Shown here: piece after piece, positions 10,336 to 22,010 of the stretch
How positions within the stretch are numbered: the first letter of the stretch is position 1
How the letters are laid out: the number at the start of each line of letters is the position of its first letter
Origin: Ryuthela nishihirai
Lineage: Eukaryota > Arthropoda > Arachnida > Araneae > Heptathelidae
Reading direction: 5' to 3'
Assembly: GCA_038380435.1 (NCBI GenBank)
Contig: JAWZYU010000001.1
Coordinates: 19,200,001-19,264,000 of the forward strand
Length of the DNA: 64,000 bases
The notes under the pieces: model-generated
What the model saw: the letters and a program-made list of their open reading frames with translations, nothing else
Told to the model about the DNA's origin: nothing
Databases searched by the model: none
Program-made: the position numbers and the translations under genes

Positions 10336-11054
10336 GCATTAAACAGTTAGCCTATTATTATAGTAGATTAGGTAAAATTATCTAAAATAAAATTTATCAT
10401 CAATATACATGTATATGACAAGACAAAGTGACTGTGTGTCTCTCTGTGGCAGTCATAACACATCGGGAATCAACACACAGGCCTCAAAGTTTAAGAGAAG
10501 GTTTCTTGTTGTGGTCCGGATTGCTTATAAATTTCGGACCACTCAGAGAGCGCGCAGAGTCAGCAATGACCTTTGCAACACCGGGAATTCTTCGTGTTCA
10601 AACTGTGATAAAATGTTGGGGGAATGGGGGAAGATGATATTCACAAAACTAACCTTCAGTGTAGGAAACAACCTGCAGATTAAAAGTGAGACACGAGCTG
10701 TCACAATTTGTGTAGAAACGATGCCACGGGAACCTGATTTTTAAACCAATCACCGGGCCACATGGGGGACGCTGTGCAGGAAATTTGACCTTGCGAATGA
10801 ATATCATGGGAGCCATAGGGCGGCAAAATCTGTGAAAACGGAAATCAGATCTCGATAGATTAAGCAGAAACTAAGCCACGGGCTATGAGGAGTGCTCGCT
10901 GACGTGAACAATGATCTGGGCAAATTTCTTCCTGTTGAAAATCTTTGCTAAAATGTCGGGGGGGGAGGGACATCTTAGAACATTTACGATAAATGCAGTG
11001 AAAATAAGAATATACAGTTTAAAATGACACCCGGGCAGCCCCAGGTACATTCAG
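10336..11054. other. spacer between duplicated blocks, GC-richer, no gene assigned
   Basis: The stretch from 10409 to about 10930 is less AT-rich than its surroundings and holds overlapping ORFs of 111 and 69 codons. Neither shows a recognisable motif. It could be an unclassified repeat body lying between two similar flanks, which would fit a decayed LTR-like arrangement, but I see no gag, RT or integrase motif. Confidence 0.35.
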
Positions 11055-11510
11055 GTATATGAAATAAAAAAGGGAAAAAATTAATATTTCCGATTGTTAT
11101 TTTGTCTTACTTAGATTGTACCTTTTCATAGTTAACTCAAACTACCTGTATAAAACTTCGATATATTATTAAAAGTGTTATTATTTTCATTTAATCAAAA
11201 ACCGATGTGGTTGATGCAACTGATTTCGAGACAGGTCTGCGCAAGCGGAGATTAAATGAAATAAAAATTGTAAAGGCGTAACTGTGACCGTTTAATCAAG
11301 TTGCCATTCATTGAAAACTTATCTTCTGATAATCTAGTAAAATGCATTTCTTCCCGCAAGTATTTCACAGCACACTTTCCTATATATAATTATTATTCCC
11401 TCTTTCTGTCATCCGATGCACCTATTGCACTTTCAACAAAAACCAATATTCTCATAATCGGTTAAAAATAAATTTCAATTTATAGTTTGATTTGACGATC
11501 TGGCACAAAA
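11055..11510 (+). repeat. direct duplication, unit B
   Basis: This is the second copy of the block at 9766-10335, somewhat shorter through an internal deletion. Landmarks are CATAGTTAACTCAAACTACC, GTAAAGGCGTAACTGTGACC, CACACTTTCCTATATATAATTATT and TTTATAGTTTGATTTGACGA. It lies about 1.29 kb downstream of unit A. Confidence 0.65.
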
Positions 11511-11559
11511 TCGCATTATGCTTGTGCAGAAAAGTCCACATTATACACTGCACGACATT

Positions 11560-12450
11560 GAAATTGCCCCACCCAGAAGGAATGAGGAGATAGGGGTGAA
11601 ATGTAGCACACATATAGCAATACATGTTGGCCTACTGTGATTTAATTTGCAGCCTCTTACAGTAGTCAGAAGATGAGATAATGGAGCACAATATGATTGC
11701 TTCACTAGGTGGTTGCACCGCCATGAACGATAAACAGGAAGCAATAAGGCGTGGCATGGAGTCATACAGTCGATGGACATGGTCTTCAGGAATTGGACAC
11801 CAAGCAGCATTGAGTTTCTCCCATAATTCATCGAGATTCCGCGCTGGCTGGTGGGAGAATTGCACACGTCGTTCAGTGTGGTCCCACAGATTTTCTGTTG
11901 AAGATAATTCTGGAGATCCTGCTGGTCATGGCAATACTTGAACATGTTGCAAACATTGTCTGGAGACCCTATCAGTGTGTACATGAGCGTTCCTCCCAGT
12001 AACGGAAACAAAATGTGCTGCAGAACAATTTGCAGTCAATGGCAATTGACGTAACAGTTGCATAGAGCGCAGGTGTGCCTCATGCAACCTTCGGTTTATC
12101 ATTCGGGTCATTATGGGGACGTCCACGGCTGCTGACATAGCCCATCGAATATCGCCTGCAGTGCTTTGTGGTGACGAACGAGCATGTTGAACCATTCTCC
12201 TATCAAGCCATACTGACGTCTGTCGGACGACACCACTCCCTCTGCAATACATGCTAGAACCTTCATTTCGCAACTGTTGCCAACAGCGTCCAACAGTTCG
12301 TGCATTCCGATGAACATGGGCAACAACATGACGTGTAGTCCATCCATTTCATATAGGCCTATAATTCTTTCTCTCTCAAAAGAATCCAAATGGCGATGAA
12401 CCTGCTGACGGCTTGTACCAGGCATTTTTTGACCTTTGCTGAACAATTTT
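11560..12450 (-). pseudogene. Tc1-like transposase, frameshifted relic
   Basis: Read on the minus strand, the N-terminal part (12446 downward) has SFERERIIGLYEMDGL, resembling the HTH start of Tc1 transposases. The middle has RRLHEAHLRSMQLLRQLPLT, and the C-terminal part (11865 downward) has NLDELWEKLNAAWCPIPEDH followed by RLYDSMPRLIASCL. All are characteristic Tc1-family blocks in the right order, but they lie in different frames with stops between. The DDE catalytic segment cannot be read cleanly. The element would have been a cut-and-paste transposon; this copy is dead. I did not find matching terminal repeats. Confidence 0.85.
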
Positions 12451-12649
12451 CAAGTGGAACCACCAAATCTCAACCACTCGCACGACTTACACCTGCATAA
12501 ACACAATACCATCCTTGTTCCGTCTTGCACCTTTTATCTCTAGAGCCACACACGTCATTGGCGCCGGATTATCATCATTTGCATATTTCAAATGCGTACA
12601 TCCACCCTTCTATTTGCATGTTTGTATGACATGTCCTTCTGGGTTGGGC

Positions 12650-12923
12650 AGGGCAGGGGTGGCTCAGTCAGTAGCGCGCCAGGCTCGCAATCTGCAGTTC
12701 CCAGGTTCGAGTCCCATCTGGGTCAGCGTTCAGTTTTATCTCTGCAGAACTCCCTGCCCTGACCACAGTCAGTAGAAGACACCAATGGGCTTGGGAAGTC
12801 CGCCATCCGTCGGATGGGACATCAAGCCAGGGCGCCGTGTGCTAGAGAGCCATACCCTGCGCAAGTTAAAAACACACTGGATGGTCTTGACAAGAGGCAA
12901 CCATCTGTCTCCCAACAGCCGTT
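12650..12923 (+). mobile_element. SINE1 copy, 3'-truncated
   Basis: The head and first two thirds of a SINE1 are present. The copy breaks at CCCAACAGCCGTTAGAAATT, where sequence of the Tc1-type MITE begins, so the missing 3' part was replaced or separated by that element. Confidence 0.88.
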
Positions 12924-13052
12924 AGAAATTAGTGATCTGGCAACCTTCGTGTATAGTCGCTCAAAAAAATTCGAACATTATGATGGTTGATTAAAGAATT
13001 CAAAATATATAAATATGGCAACAATTTTTTTAGAAATTGACAGAGGCTACCT
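12924..13052 (+). mobile_element. fragment of the Tc1-type palindromic MITE, rearranged
   Basis: It contains TTAGAAATTAGTGATCTGGC and AACCTTCGTG and then TAGTCGCTCAAAAAAATTCG, which are the inner and outer parts of the MITE arm seen intact at 52961-53177. Here the inner piece comes before the outer one, so the copy is rearranged and diverged. Confidence 0.65.
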
Positions 13053-13179
13053 CAAAAACATCAACATTAGTCTCGATGGCCTTGCCCAATCGATAAAAGA
13101 GACCCTTCCACCATGACTCGTTCTTTCCCCTTCCTGCGATTTTTTCCTTTTTCAGAATGGTGAAGGCCTTTACACCTGA

Positions 13180-13325
13180 CTGCATGTACTGGCAACACAT
13201 TCACAGCCACGGTGATGAGCACACGGACTTCCTACCTGTCTTCACAGATGGATCGAAGTCCGGCACATCCGTAGTATCGGCCATGGTCTGCTGCGATACC
13301 ACCACCATTCTCTTCTGTTCAGTGT
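13180..13325 (+). pseudogene. non-LTR retrotransposon RNase H domain fragment
   Basis: The + strand reads FLPVFTDGSKSGTSVVSAMV. The TDGSK motif carries the first catalytic Asp of the RNase H domain found downstream of RT in I-, R1- and Jockey-group LINEs. Only about 45 codons are readable before SINE-derived sequence resumes at about 13349. It is a fragment only. Confidence 0.6.
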
Positions 13326-13348
13326 CTGATTAAGTCATCATCATCTTT

Positions 13349-13605
13349 CCACTGGGACCACTTCCCGCAACCTTCCCTCAGTACTCGGGGCCTTTGTAAC
13401 CTGGCCATTTTCCCTATTTGGGGGCAAAAAGTGCTGCTAAGACGTGAAACAACCCAAATCATATCTTGTGCACGTGCAAGAACATACTATATGACCTTGA
13501 CGTGCTGCTATCACCTGTCTCCTAACAGCTGTCTAGTGGGTCCCCTTCTTCCAACTTTCTCTTAGCTATCGGGATCCCGTTACAATGACATTTAGTCAAT
13601 TATCT
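13349..13605 (+). mobile_element. two partial SINE1 pieces in tandem
   Basis: Positions 13349-13458 carry the SINE1 3' end (CCACTGGGACC through GTGAAACAACCCAAATC). Directly after, 13467-13605 is another, earlier SINE1 segment (TGTGCACGTGCAAGAACA, then CTCCTAACAGCTGTC) that lacks head and tail. The order shows at least two insertion or rearrangement events. Confidence 0.7.
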
Positions 13606-13935
13606 AAATTGTTCTTTTCCGCTGCTTTTTAAATTTTTTATTTTTTTTTATCAACGTGTGTGAGGTGATGTGATAAAATGTGATGGGAGGTTAGAAACCC
13701 GTCAACAATGGGCTTCCTCCTATCCCAATCTGTTAACGTGTTCTTTAAATAATATGTAGAGAACAGAAATTTGAAAAATTAGCGGTTCTCTCTAAGAGAT
13801 ATTCCACTGACAACAATAATCTACTCCCTTTTCTGAGTGAGGTGTGTGAAATGCAACATTTTAGATTTAAGAATTAAAAGACTAACACTTTTATGTTGTA
13901 TAATTATTACTAAAATACTATTTGCATTTTTCCCA

Positions 13936-14140
13936 TCATCTACTAGCTGAAGTTAAAACTTTTAAGGAGTGAAACAGTAGGTAAAGAAAAAACTTCATTC
14001 TCTTTGAAAACGATATTCTCATATGCGCCAGAGGCGATATGCGTTCTTCTAGTTGTATGGTAAATTCAGTTCTCTGCTTTAAATTAGCGAACAAGCCTTT
14101 GGTAACTATGGAAGTTTCGTCGCTGTCTTCGTTTTCCTTC
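13936..14140 (-). repeat. inverted duplicate of 15288-15470
   Basis: About 180 bp here (GCTAGCTGAAGTTAAAAC through TTTAAATTAGCGAACAAGCC, then CCATAG) recurs as its reverse complement at 15288-15470 inside the mariner relic. The 72-codon ORF on the minus strand here is formed by this repeat and matches no family I know. Confidence 0.75.
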
Positions 14141-14569
14141 ATCTCACTGAACAAACTCTTCGATTCATCACAAATAATACTTTGTGCGAGAGGAATGTTT
14201 CTTTAATTTAACTCCTCAACCCGCAGTCAGAATAACTGTTCCTTTTTCCAATCTCAAGATAACGGGTATATCTGAGACTCGTAGCAGTATTCCGTCTTGC
14301 AGTTTCCATTCTTTTTAATTTTATTGTCAATTTTCGTGATTGTTGTTACAGGGGAGGGGGCGATATGCAGATCCCTACAAACAGTAGGATGTGATTACCC
14401 ACCCTCCATTCTTCGAATAATTTCAATTATTTCTTCTGACGTTATTAATTTTCGCGGTCTCTTTCGCTCGTATGACCAGATATTATTCGAGTTTTATTAT
14501 TTTAATTTTATAAAGCGAATTTATTTCAATTCTAAGGCACAATGTGCATAGCGTGATCATTTAATTCGT

Positions 14570-15960
14570 GGACAGAAGCCAAAAGTTAAATATCATCCTC
14601 TGAATCTTCCTAGCATTTGTCTTTCTCAAAATGCTCTCCCTTGAACGTCACACATTTTTGTCATCGTTGTACCGATGCAATAAAAGCGTCTTTGAAGCCA
14701 TTTTCCGAAAGTGTGTGAAGTGTTGTCGTTGTGGCTCCTCAAGCTTCGTGGTCGGATGCGAAATGTTTCCCTTTCAAAACTTTCTTCAGTTGCGGAAAGA
14801 AGAAATGGTGCTAAGTCCGGGGAATATGGAGGATGTGGCAGAATCTCAACACCTATGGCAGTAATCACAAGCTGCACAATATTAGCCGTATGGGGCCTGG
14901 TGTTGTCGTGATGGAGAAACCAAGTCACACCAGAAAGTTCCGGACGTTTTCACGAATGACACGCTGAAGTTTGGCTCTGAGAACCTTCAAGTAGGCTTCC
15001 TTATTCATGGTTGATCCAAGAGGCACAAAGTGAATAACGGGAACACCTTTGATGTCAAAAACACAGAACCATTTGTTTCCCAGCTGAACGAGAAACCCGA
15101 ATTTTCTTGGGTCTCGGTGAATCGGGATGCTTCCATTGACTCGACTGTTGTTTTGTTTCAGGATCGTAGTGAAAAAAAAATCGGATGACTTAGCACCCTG
15201 CGATTTTTTCCTCTTTCCGCAACTGATAAAAGTTTTGAAAGGGAAACTTTTCGCATCCGATCACGATGTTGTCGTGATGGAGAAACCCTTCCATAGCCAT
15301 CAAACGCTGGTTCGCTAATTTAAAGCAGAGAACTGAAATTTACCATACAACTAGAAGAACGCATATCGCCTCTGGCGCATATGAGAATATCGTTTTCAAA
15401 GAGAATCAAGTTTTGCTTTACCTACTGTTTCACTCCTTAAAAGTTTTAATTTCAGCTAGTAGTATCCAAGTTTCATCGCAAGTTACAATTGGACTCATGA
15501 AGGTTGGACCCTGGCTTTAAAAACGATTAAGCATCTCCTTGCACAGCTGTACCCTTTTTTTATTTTTGTTCTTGAGTCAAACTGTGTGGAATTTATTGGG
15601 CACATATTCGTGACATTTTCTGATAGGTTTTTTCAACTGACTTTATCCAACTGACATTTTGACAGCCACTTCATGAAGTGTTTTATTGGTCTGTCTTCAT
15701 TCAGGATTGCCAGAACGTTTTGCTCAGGAGTTATTAAGGTAGAAGGCTGGCAGGGTCTTGCATCATCGGCAACAGATTCGTGTCCTTCTTTGAATCGCTT
15801 ATGCCACTTAAAAAGGCAAACTTACGAAGACAGTCATTACCATAACTACAATCACAGTCTTAACACACAGCAGTTGTCACCAAATGACCTTGGCACGTGC
15901 AGCCTCCTTCGCAGCGGTCACATACACTGCCATCTACTGTTACTTTGGAAAAAGCGCTTC
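14570..15960 (-). pseudogene. mariner-family transposase relic
   Basis: Minus-strand blocks in order from high to low coordinate are: WHKRFKEGHESVADDARPCQ (HTH linker), SPIVTCDETWI with the first catalytic Asp in DETW, YDPETKQQ then SPRPKK, FDIKGVPVIHFVPLGSTMNK, LHHDNTRPHTA with the second Asp, and HPPYSPDLAP with the third Asp expected in mariner D,D34D. Blocks lie in several frames with stops. Between DETWI and YDPET (about 15170-15470) it is interrupted by an inverted, rearranged mariner-related segment. Once a complete mariner, now inactive. Confidence 0.9.
15169..15472 (+). mobile_element. rearranged insert inside the mariner relic
   Basis: On the + strand the insert begins with a mariner C-terminal piece in the opposite direction (SDDLAPCDFFLFPQLIKVLK, then GKLFASDHDVV). 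It switches at the shared word TTGTCGTGATGGAGAAACC (also at about 14901), and then carries the inverted duplicate of 13936-14140. The interrupted host frame resumes on both sides (DETWI and YDPETKQQ), so this is a secondary insertion or template-switch product. Confidence 0.65.
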
Positions 15961-16573
15961 GCACGAGTACATCTGGCTACTCTGCAATGATTTAAAAGCT
16001 GTGAAATATCGAAACCATTACAGCGCTATGAATCACGTGCGTTGTATGTAGGAAATTTTTGCTGATCTCATTGAGTGGCATAAATGTTTTAAACTGGTGT
16101 TGCCACGTGATCCTGGCATAAAACGGGATTTTCAAACTTTTTGATCTACGCTCTTTTGATTGCATTATGGGATAAGTAACGGTAAAGTGAAAAGATTTTC
16201 AAAGCAGTTCAAATCCACCCGTTTTATTATATCATTTGTTAAATTTCCGTTGTTATATTTGTCATCTAATAATTAATGTTTCAGCTAAGTTCGTTAATTA
16301 GTTTAGTTTCATTATCAGCAGCCAATACGGAATTTAGCGATTTTTCAGTATCTTTTTCACAAATCTTTTTCACAAATCTTTTGTTTGTCACAAATCTTTT
16401 TCATTATAATTATTTTTCAGTATATCTTTGCATTTTTGTAATGACACGGAAATATATTCCAGGCAATGTGTTGCAGAATTTCGACATCATTTAAGAATTC
16501 AAGGAGAGATGATTACTGGAAAAGACAGTTAAAAAATTTAGCGATTTTTTTAAAGTAAAATCTGATACACATT

Positions 16574-16978
16574 AGATCTTTTTCATGGGGTGTCTCAGTT
16601 GGTAGCGCGCCAGGCTCGTAATCTGTAGTTCCCAGGTTCGAGTCCCAGTTGGGTCAGCGTTGAGATTTATCTCCTCAAAATTCCCCGCCCTGCCCACGGT
16701 CAGATGGGGACACCGATGGACTTGGAAAGACCGCCGTCCGTAGGATTGGACGTTAAGCCGTGGCCCCGTGTACGGGAGAGCCATACCCTGTGCACGTTAA
16801 AGAACACGCTGGATGGCCTTGATGGGAGGCTATCATCTGTCTCCCAACAGCTGTTCCAGTGGATCCCCTCCCCCAACATTCTCTGAGCCTTCGGGGTCCA
16901 TGTGACCTGGCCATTTAGCCCATGGTGTGAAAAAAGTGCCGTTCAGAGGTAAAACAACCCAACCCAAATCTTTTCCAT
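16574..16978 (+). mobile_element. SINE1, full length with target-site duplication
   Basis: The SINE body (about 16587-16965) has the complete tRNA-like head and AAAACAACCCAACC tail. Flanks are AGATCTTTTTCAT (16574-16586) and AAATCTTTTCCAT (16966-16978), a 13 bp duplication with two differences. The target lies in a run of CACAAATCTTTTTCA-like repeats (16360-16410). Confidence 0.9.
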
Positions 16979-18048
16979 TATAATTATTTTTCAGTATATA
17001 ATTGTCACAGCACGTTTTTCATAGCATTCAGTACAAGGAATATATTTTGGTCACTAGCCTGATTTTATTATATTCACATTTCGCTATAACATGTCACATT
17101 TCTACAAATGTTTTCGGCCCGCGAAATTTGCTTAATTTAAAGACAAATGTTTGTTTAAAAGGAATAATTTCTTTTGCGCAAATGCAGAAACGGTTAAAGA
17201 TTTAAAGGAGGAAATTCTACCTACTTTGATTCAAAGTAATGATATTTAAAATATAAAGGGTACAGTGCATTTTAAGGTGGAAGAAAAACTAGGAAAAAAG
17301 AAAAAATAATTAATTACAGTAGGGAAGAGTGTTTTAATACTCTTTGGATGTAAAGGGGGCAAAAATTAAAATAAAACTGAAATGAGGTAAATCACAATTG
17401 ACTGAAGAAACAAACGTTGTCTTTTTGATTAATTACCAGTTTTAAACTTTTTCACACAAATTTAAAATTACTGTAAAAATATATTTATATACCCAGAGGA
17501 TAGATTGTGTAAACAAATAAACCACCAACAATATTATACAGAAATTTAATACAAGTGAATTGGCTTTCGTTTAATCACTGCAGCCTTCCGCCCTATTTTC
17601 TGATTGTCACGCGATGGATGAACCTTGCTGGATACATTCGAAATTTCAAACGTGAAAGCATCTCATAAAAGACGAAGCATATTTTTTTGTTTCTAAATCT
17701 CATATCATTTATATATCGTGGTTTAGTTCCAGACATATAAATCTTACTCAAGAACTGTCATTAAGCGCCCATAAAATAATATGCTCCACAGTTGTACTTG
17801 AAATACCACCTAAACTCTGCATGATGATATTCCTTTTCGTGAGAGGACCAATTATGCCCAAATGACTATGCTTATGTGGGCGATAGTTTACGAGGAGTAA
17901 AACGAGTCTAAAGACTGAGGACATGAAATCCTCTCACAAACAAACGAATCTTTCGGCGGATATATGATCGATTAGTTTACGAAATAAATAGCTCGCCTGC
18001 AATGTGTTTCGTTTTCTGAGGAAATGCGCATGGCCCATTTATGTAAAT
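16979..18048. other. AT-rich stretch, no gene seen
   Basis: Only short ORFs occur here. I see nothing recognisable in this interval between the SINE and the foldback element. Confidence 0.5.
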
Positions 18049-18620
18049 TACACTGGTTTCCATAAATTAAGGAAAATCCTTCTTCAGTCAAAAGGAAGTT
18101 AACGTCAAAGCTCAATAACTTCTAAAATAAGTTTTTTGTTCAGAAAAACGTGATTGCAGACAAAAATCACAATCAAATGAATCAATATCTCGATTTTCAA
18201 CAATATTCGTTCAGTATTTAATGAGTTATGGAAGTTTGAATATTTACCGATAACAATTCCAGCCACAAAAAGTGACTTCAGAAGTTAATTAAAACTTAGT
18301 AATAAGCATTGTATCAAAGTATTTAATAAAATAAATTTACAGTTTAGAACTTTGTGTAAAGAATTCTTTCACTATTCTTCAGTTTTGTATAAGTTTCTTA
18401 CGACTGGCATTACTGTTGTTAAATATTCAAAATCCAATAACTCATTAAAGACTGGACGAATATTATTGAAAATAGAGATATTAATTTATTTGATTGAGAT
18501 CTTTATCTGCAATCACATTTTTCAAAACAAAAAAAACTTCCTTTACAAGTTATAGAGCTTTGACATTAGCTTCCCATTAATTTAACATAGGGATTTTCCT
18601 CTTTTATAGAAACCAGTGTA
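18049..18620. mobile_element. foldback MITE, 572 bp, TA-flanked
   Basis: Left end TACACTGGTTTCCATAAA and right end TATAGAAACCAGTGTA are inverted. The two halves continue as diverged inverted arms of about 220 bp each: CAAAGCTCAATAACTTCTAAA near 18106 against CAAAGCTCTATAACTTGTAAA read from the right. There is no ORF beyond chance. TA at both ends suggests a Tc1/mariner-type origin. Related, more decayed sequence lies at about 28300-28735 and 45560-45726. Confidence 0.75.
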
Positions 18621-18689
18621 AATTCATGTTGAGGTGCATCCTCGTGGCTGGTATAAAGAGGCGTCGTCACGCGCCGGCCGAGCAACGTA

Positions 18690-19480
18690 TGATGTCAGAT
18701 TTCAACGTGTATTTCATTCGAGAGTACTGTGAGAGGTACCTGCTCTTTGCAGAGTGTCATGAGAATGTCTTGCACACTGGTGGAGAGTAAGACCGTCGTT
18801 ACCCAACACGTCCTCACACCAATGTCCACATTATGCAACAACTAGATGATCACATCAGAGATATTGGAAATGTGCTCCCTATAACGAGTCTTCGTGACAG
18901 AAGTCATATGGCCAGTCAGTGGGTCAGCACTACAGGAAGCCGTACTGAGGAAGCCAACGTGAGGCAGATAAGCATTTAATTGGACGTGTATTGTGGACGG
19001 ACGAAGTGCATTTCATAGTTGACGGCATCTTGAATTGCCTCAACAGCCATGTGTGGTCACGTTCCAATTTCCATGTCCCCCACCAACAACAGCGCCAGGT
19101 ATGTTGTTCTGTGAACGTGTAGGTGTTGTTTTGGGTAACTGCATTATTGGTCATAGCAGCTGCCAAATAGTCTGACCACCCAAAGTAACCTTTGAATAAA
19201 TCACAAAACACCAACTCATTTTATTGCTGATGTCAGAGAATGGTTGGATACTACATACCCGGGACGCTGGGTTGGACGTGGCAATCCCGTTTATCGGCCA
19301 GTCAGATGATCACATCTTTCGCCATTGGATTTCTTCTTTGGGATCACATCAAGGAGCTAGTGTACCGACTATCACCCATTATAAAAGAGAATCTAAGAGA
19401 CTGACACTGCACTATTGGAATGTGTCCAGTCATCCATTCCCGTCATGCACACACATGAGGGGTGACCCCTGTGAACACCT
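18690..19480 (+). pseudogene. DUF4817-type transposase relic, frameshifted
   Basis: The + strand reads RVLWTDEVHFIVDGILNCLN, then NSHVWSRSNFHVPHQQQRQV and CCSVNVW. These match the first catalytic-Asp region (TDE) and the following block of the arthropod IS630/Tc1-related transposases that carry an HTH DUF4817 domain. Further on LDFFLWDHIKELVYRLSP matches their C-terminal FFLWGHLK-LVY block. The frames change several times, the central catalytic stretch is deleted, and the N-terminal HTH is barely recognisable (FNVYFIREYCERY). Compare the better copy at 54.2-55.1 kb. Confidence 0.78.
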
Positions 19481-19489
19481 GCCACTGTG

Positions 19490-21200
19490 ATACAGCTAGC
19501 ACATTTCCACGACATTTGTTTTCGTGTAACACATCATGTACGTACAGTATTACTTGTCGCCCATGTATGACTTTATCGGTACCTACTAATCATAGAGATA
19601 TTCAAATTTGCCTTATTAGCCATGCTTGCAAATTATATCATTACATACCACGCCTGTTGCTTGATCTTCCGTTGTTTAAACATTCCAATAAAGTATGTTT
19701 GGTTGCAAAACGGATGTGACACCATGAGCCTACATTCTTTTTACTCAGAAAGTATTACTCACACGGACATAGTTCCATGGACATATTTGATCCTCTTACT
19801 AAGAGGAATATCACCATGCAGAGTTTATGCGTTCATTCAGGAACATCCTGTATTAAGTAGTTATATTATGCGTGCAAAACGGCGCTTTAAAATGCCAAGC
19901 GAAACGATATTATTCAAGCACAATATTTTCATAATATTTAGGACTTTTTTCCATAAGTCATTAAATAGTTAAACAAATCGTTAAATTCAACAAGTTTTAA
20001 TACAAAAATTTTCTCACGAAATGAAACATATGTAATATTGGTTTTACCTGTGCCACACCTTATACTATTGAAAAAGCTACAGCATAGCTTTTTACGCAAG
20101 TTGTCTTTTGTATTTTGAAACACTATCTAGAGTTTGATTAGTTACTTCTTAACGAGTTTGTTTGTACCAGTTTTTGAAGAATTTATGCCGTTGAGGCAAG
20201 AATTTTCATTTACAGCAGAGATCCCAAACTTTTATACACGAAGCTACTGCCACTGCTACTCGAATTTTTTAGTGTCAACATCATTCACATGTGAATTGGC
20301 ATAATATTTAATGTGAGAAAATAAATAATTGTTTTCAGTAGTACCTATTTTGTTCTTATACTTTATCTGAAGATGCCTTTTTTTCGTAAACAAAATTATG
20401 TGTATAAGTTCACATTATAACTCTGTAAAATGTTTTAGGTATTTTTTGGAAAATATTGCTTTGGAACCGCTGATTTACATGATAATTTTGTCTTTTTTGG
20501 TTTTCTAAAAAGGTTACGATAATTATTAATTTTTCTGCTGTTTAGGCTTTCAAAACCTACATCAGAATTGTCATCTACATCAGGCATAGGAAACCCATCT
20601 CTCGTGAACGACACAGTGTTCGCGGAGTGCATGTAAATGCTCACCGTTATTAATACTGCTCTCTAACACGATTATGAAACAAATTGCCGTCTACTGTTAT
20701 CGACAGCGCTGTATTTGCGGCTAAATATTCTGAAGAATTTTAACAAATGTTGGGAAAATAATACAGATTTTTTTTCCTATATTATTTATTGAAATATTTA
20801 TTAAAGCAACGCAATTTACGTTTCATATTTCTATCAAAAAGCTTAAAAATATTTAAAATAATTTATTATAATAAAAATATTGATGTGTCTCAGTTGGATG
20901 AGGATGAATGCTCTTAAAAATGAGGGTGTGATCAAAAGTGTTTTGTTTTCCCACACCACTGTTCTTAGACTCCTTAGTTCTCCTCACGTTTATTCTTAAG
21001 TGATCGCTAAGTTCGTTTTTCGAGCACTCGATTCTTTCCTGCTCAAAGGACTGCACACACGTTTTGCACGTAGTGATTTCGAAACTGCTATTGCTTTATA
21101 AAATTCGCATGCCTAAATATATTACGTAACTCGTATGTAATAGAGTACAAAAATAAAAATTTGAAAAAAATATGCTTTAATAAATTAAAAAGTCTAAAAA
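19490..21200. other. AT-rich stretch, no gene seen
   Basis: ORFs up to 116 codons occur but show no motif, and their composition follows the local AT-rich sequence. No tRNA-like or transposon signature was recognised. Confidence 0.45.
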
Positions 21201-21437
21201 ATACCTATCTTCCTCTATGGGCCCTAAAAAGTAGAATATAAACTTAAAGCATATTCATGGTGAATTCAGTTACAGAGTTTACATTCACTTCAAAGGAAGA
21301 TAGGGAGCTGGCAATTTTGTAGTTAACTCGGCTCCCTATCTTCCCTTTAAATGAATACGAACTCTGTGACTGATTACATCACAGTATGTTTGAGATTTAT
21401 TTTTTACTTTTTAGAGCCCATATAGAAAGATAGGTAT
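21201..21437. repeat. foldback repeat (MITE-like), 237 bp
   Basis: Two arms of about 110 bp are inverted around 21320: ATACCTATCTTCCTCTATGGG and AGTTACAGAGTTTACATTCA on the left, with complements CATATAGAAAGATAGGTAT and TGAATACGAACTCTGTGACTG on the right. The inner parts meet at GGAAGATAGGGAGC / GCTCCCTATCTTCC. Arms are about 80% identical by eye. It is non-coding. Confidence 0.75.
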
Positions 21438-21539
21438 CTCTTTGAAAAATTGAATTGATTTATAGTTTATTTGTCGTCACTAAAACATCTATTTTCAAAA
21501 ACGTATATTTGATATATGACACATAAACATCGACCAGAT

Positions 21540-22010
21540 TTCCCCTTCCTTTTGGAGTCGTGTTTGAGGTAACCCATGATATTGGAGACGTCACGAGCTT
21601 TACTTTGTGACATGACTAGTTAAACTCTAACCCCGCGAAAATGCCCCTTTATCAGGGACAAAATTCGAAATAATTTACGGCCATCATTATATGAACTTTC
21701 ATTTAACCCGTAACTTGGAAGATATAATAGAACGACTTCCATATTTCCCCTTTTTTCCCAGGGAAGAAAGCATGGGGAGTCATTATTTGTAGTTTATGAC
21801 ATTTCCCGCTTCAGAAACTTTTATTTGACATATAGCTGGTTACTTTCGGCATTCGCATTCCATAGATAGCAGAAGGATATTTTCCTTATTATCCCTTTTT
21901 AGGAGGGTAGCAAGGGGGGATCAAATTTTTATAGCTCCTAACACTCCCCAATTTCCTTCGTTTCGAATTCTAGGTTTAAGAAACCTTGACTCAATGTGCA
22001 GAAATCTCTC
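21540..22010. repeat. degenerate repeat with CCCC/GGGG-bearing sub-blocks
   Basis: Three blocks spaced by about 150-170 bp each contain a T/C run ending in CCC and a following GGGG stretch (near 21541, 21750 and 21890). They look like ancient tandem units, but divergence is high and I am not certain. Confidence 0.25.

Noticed and set aside
18930..19214. 94-codon minus-strand ORF
   Set aside because: Antisense of the DUF4817-type transposase; the + strand carries the recognisable TDE and HVW blocks.
19622..19972. 116-codon + strand ORF
   Set aside because: Hydrophobic AT-driven composition, no motif and no supporting signals.
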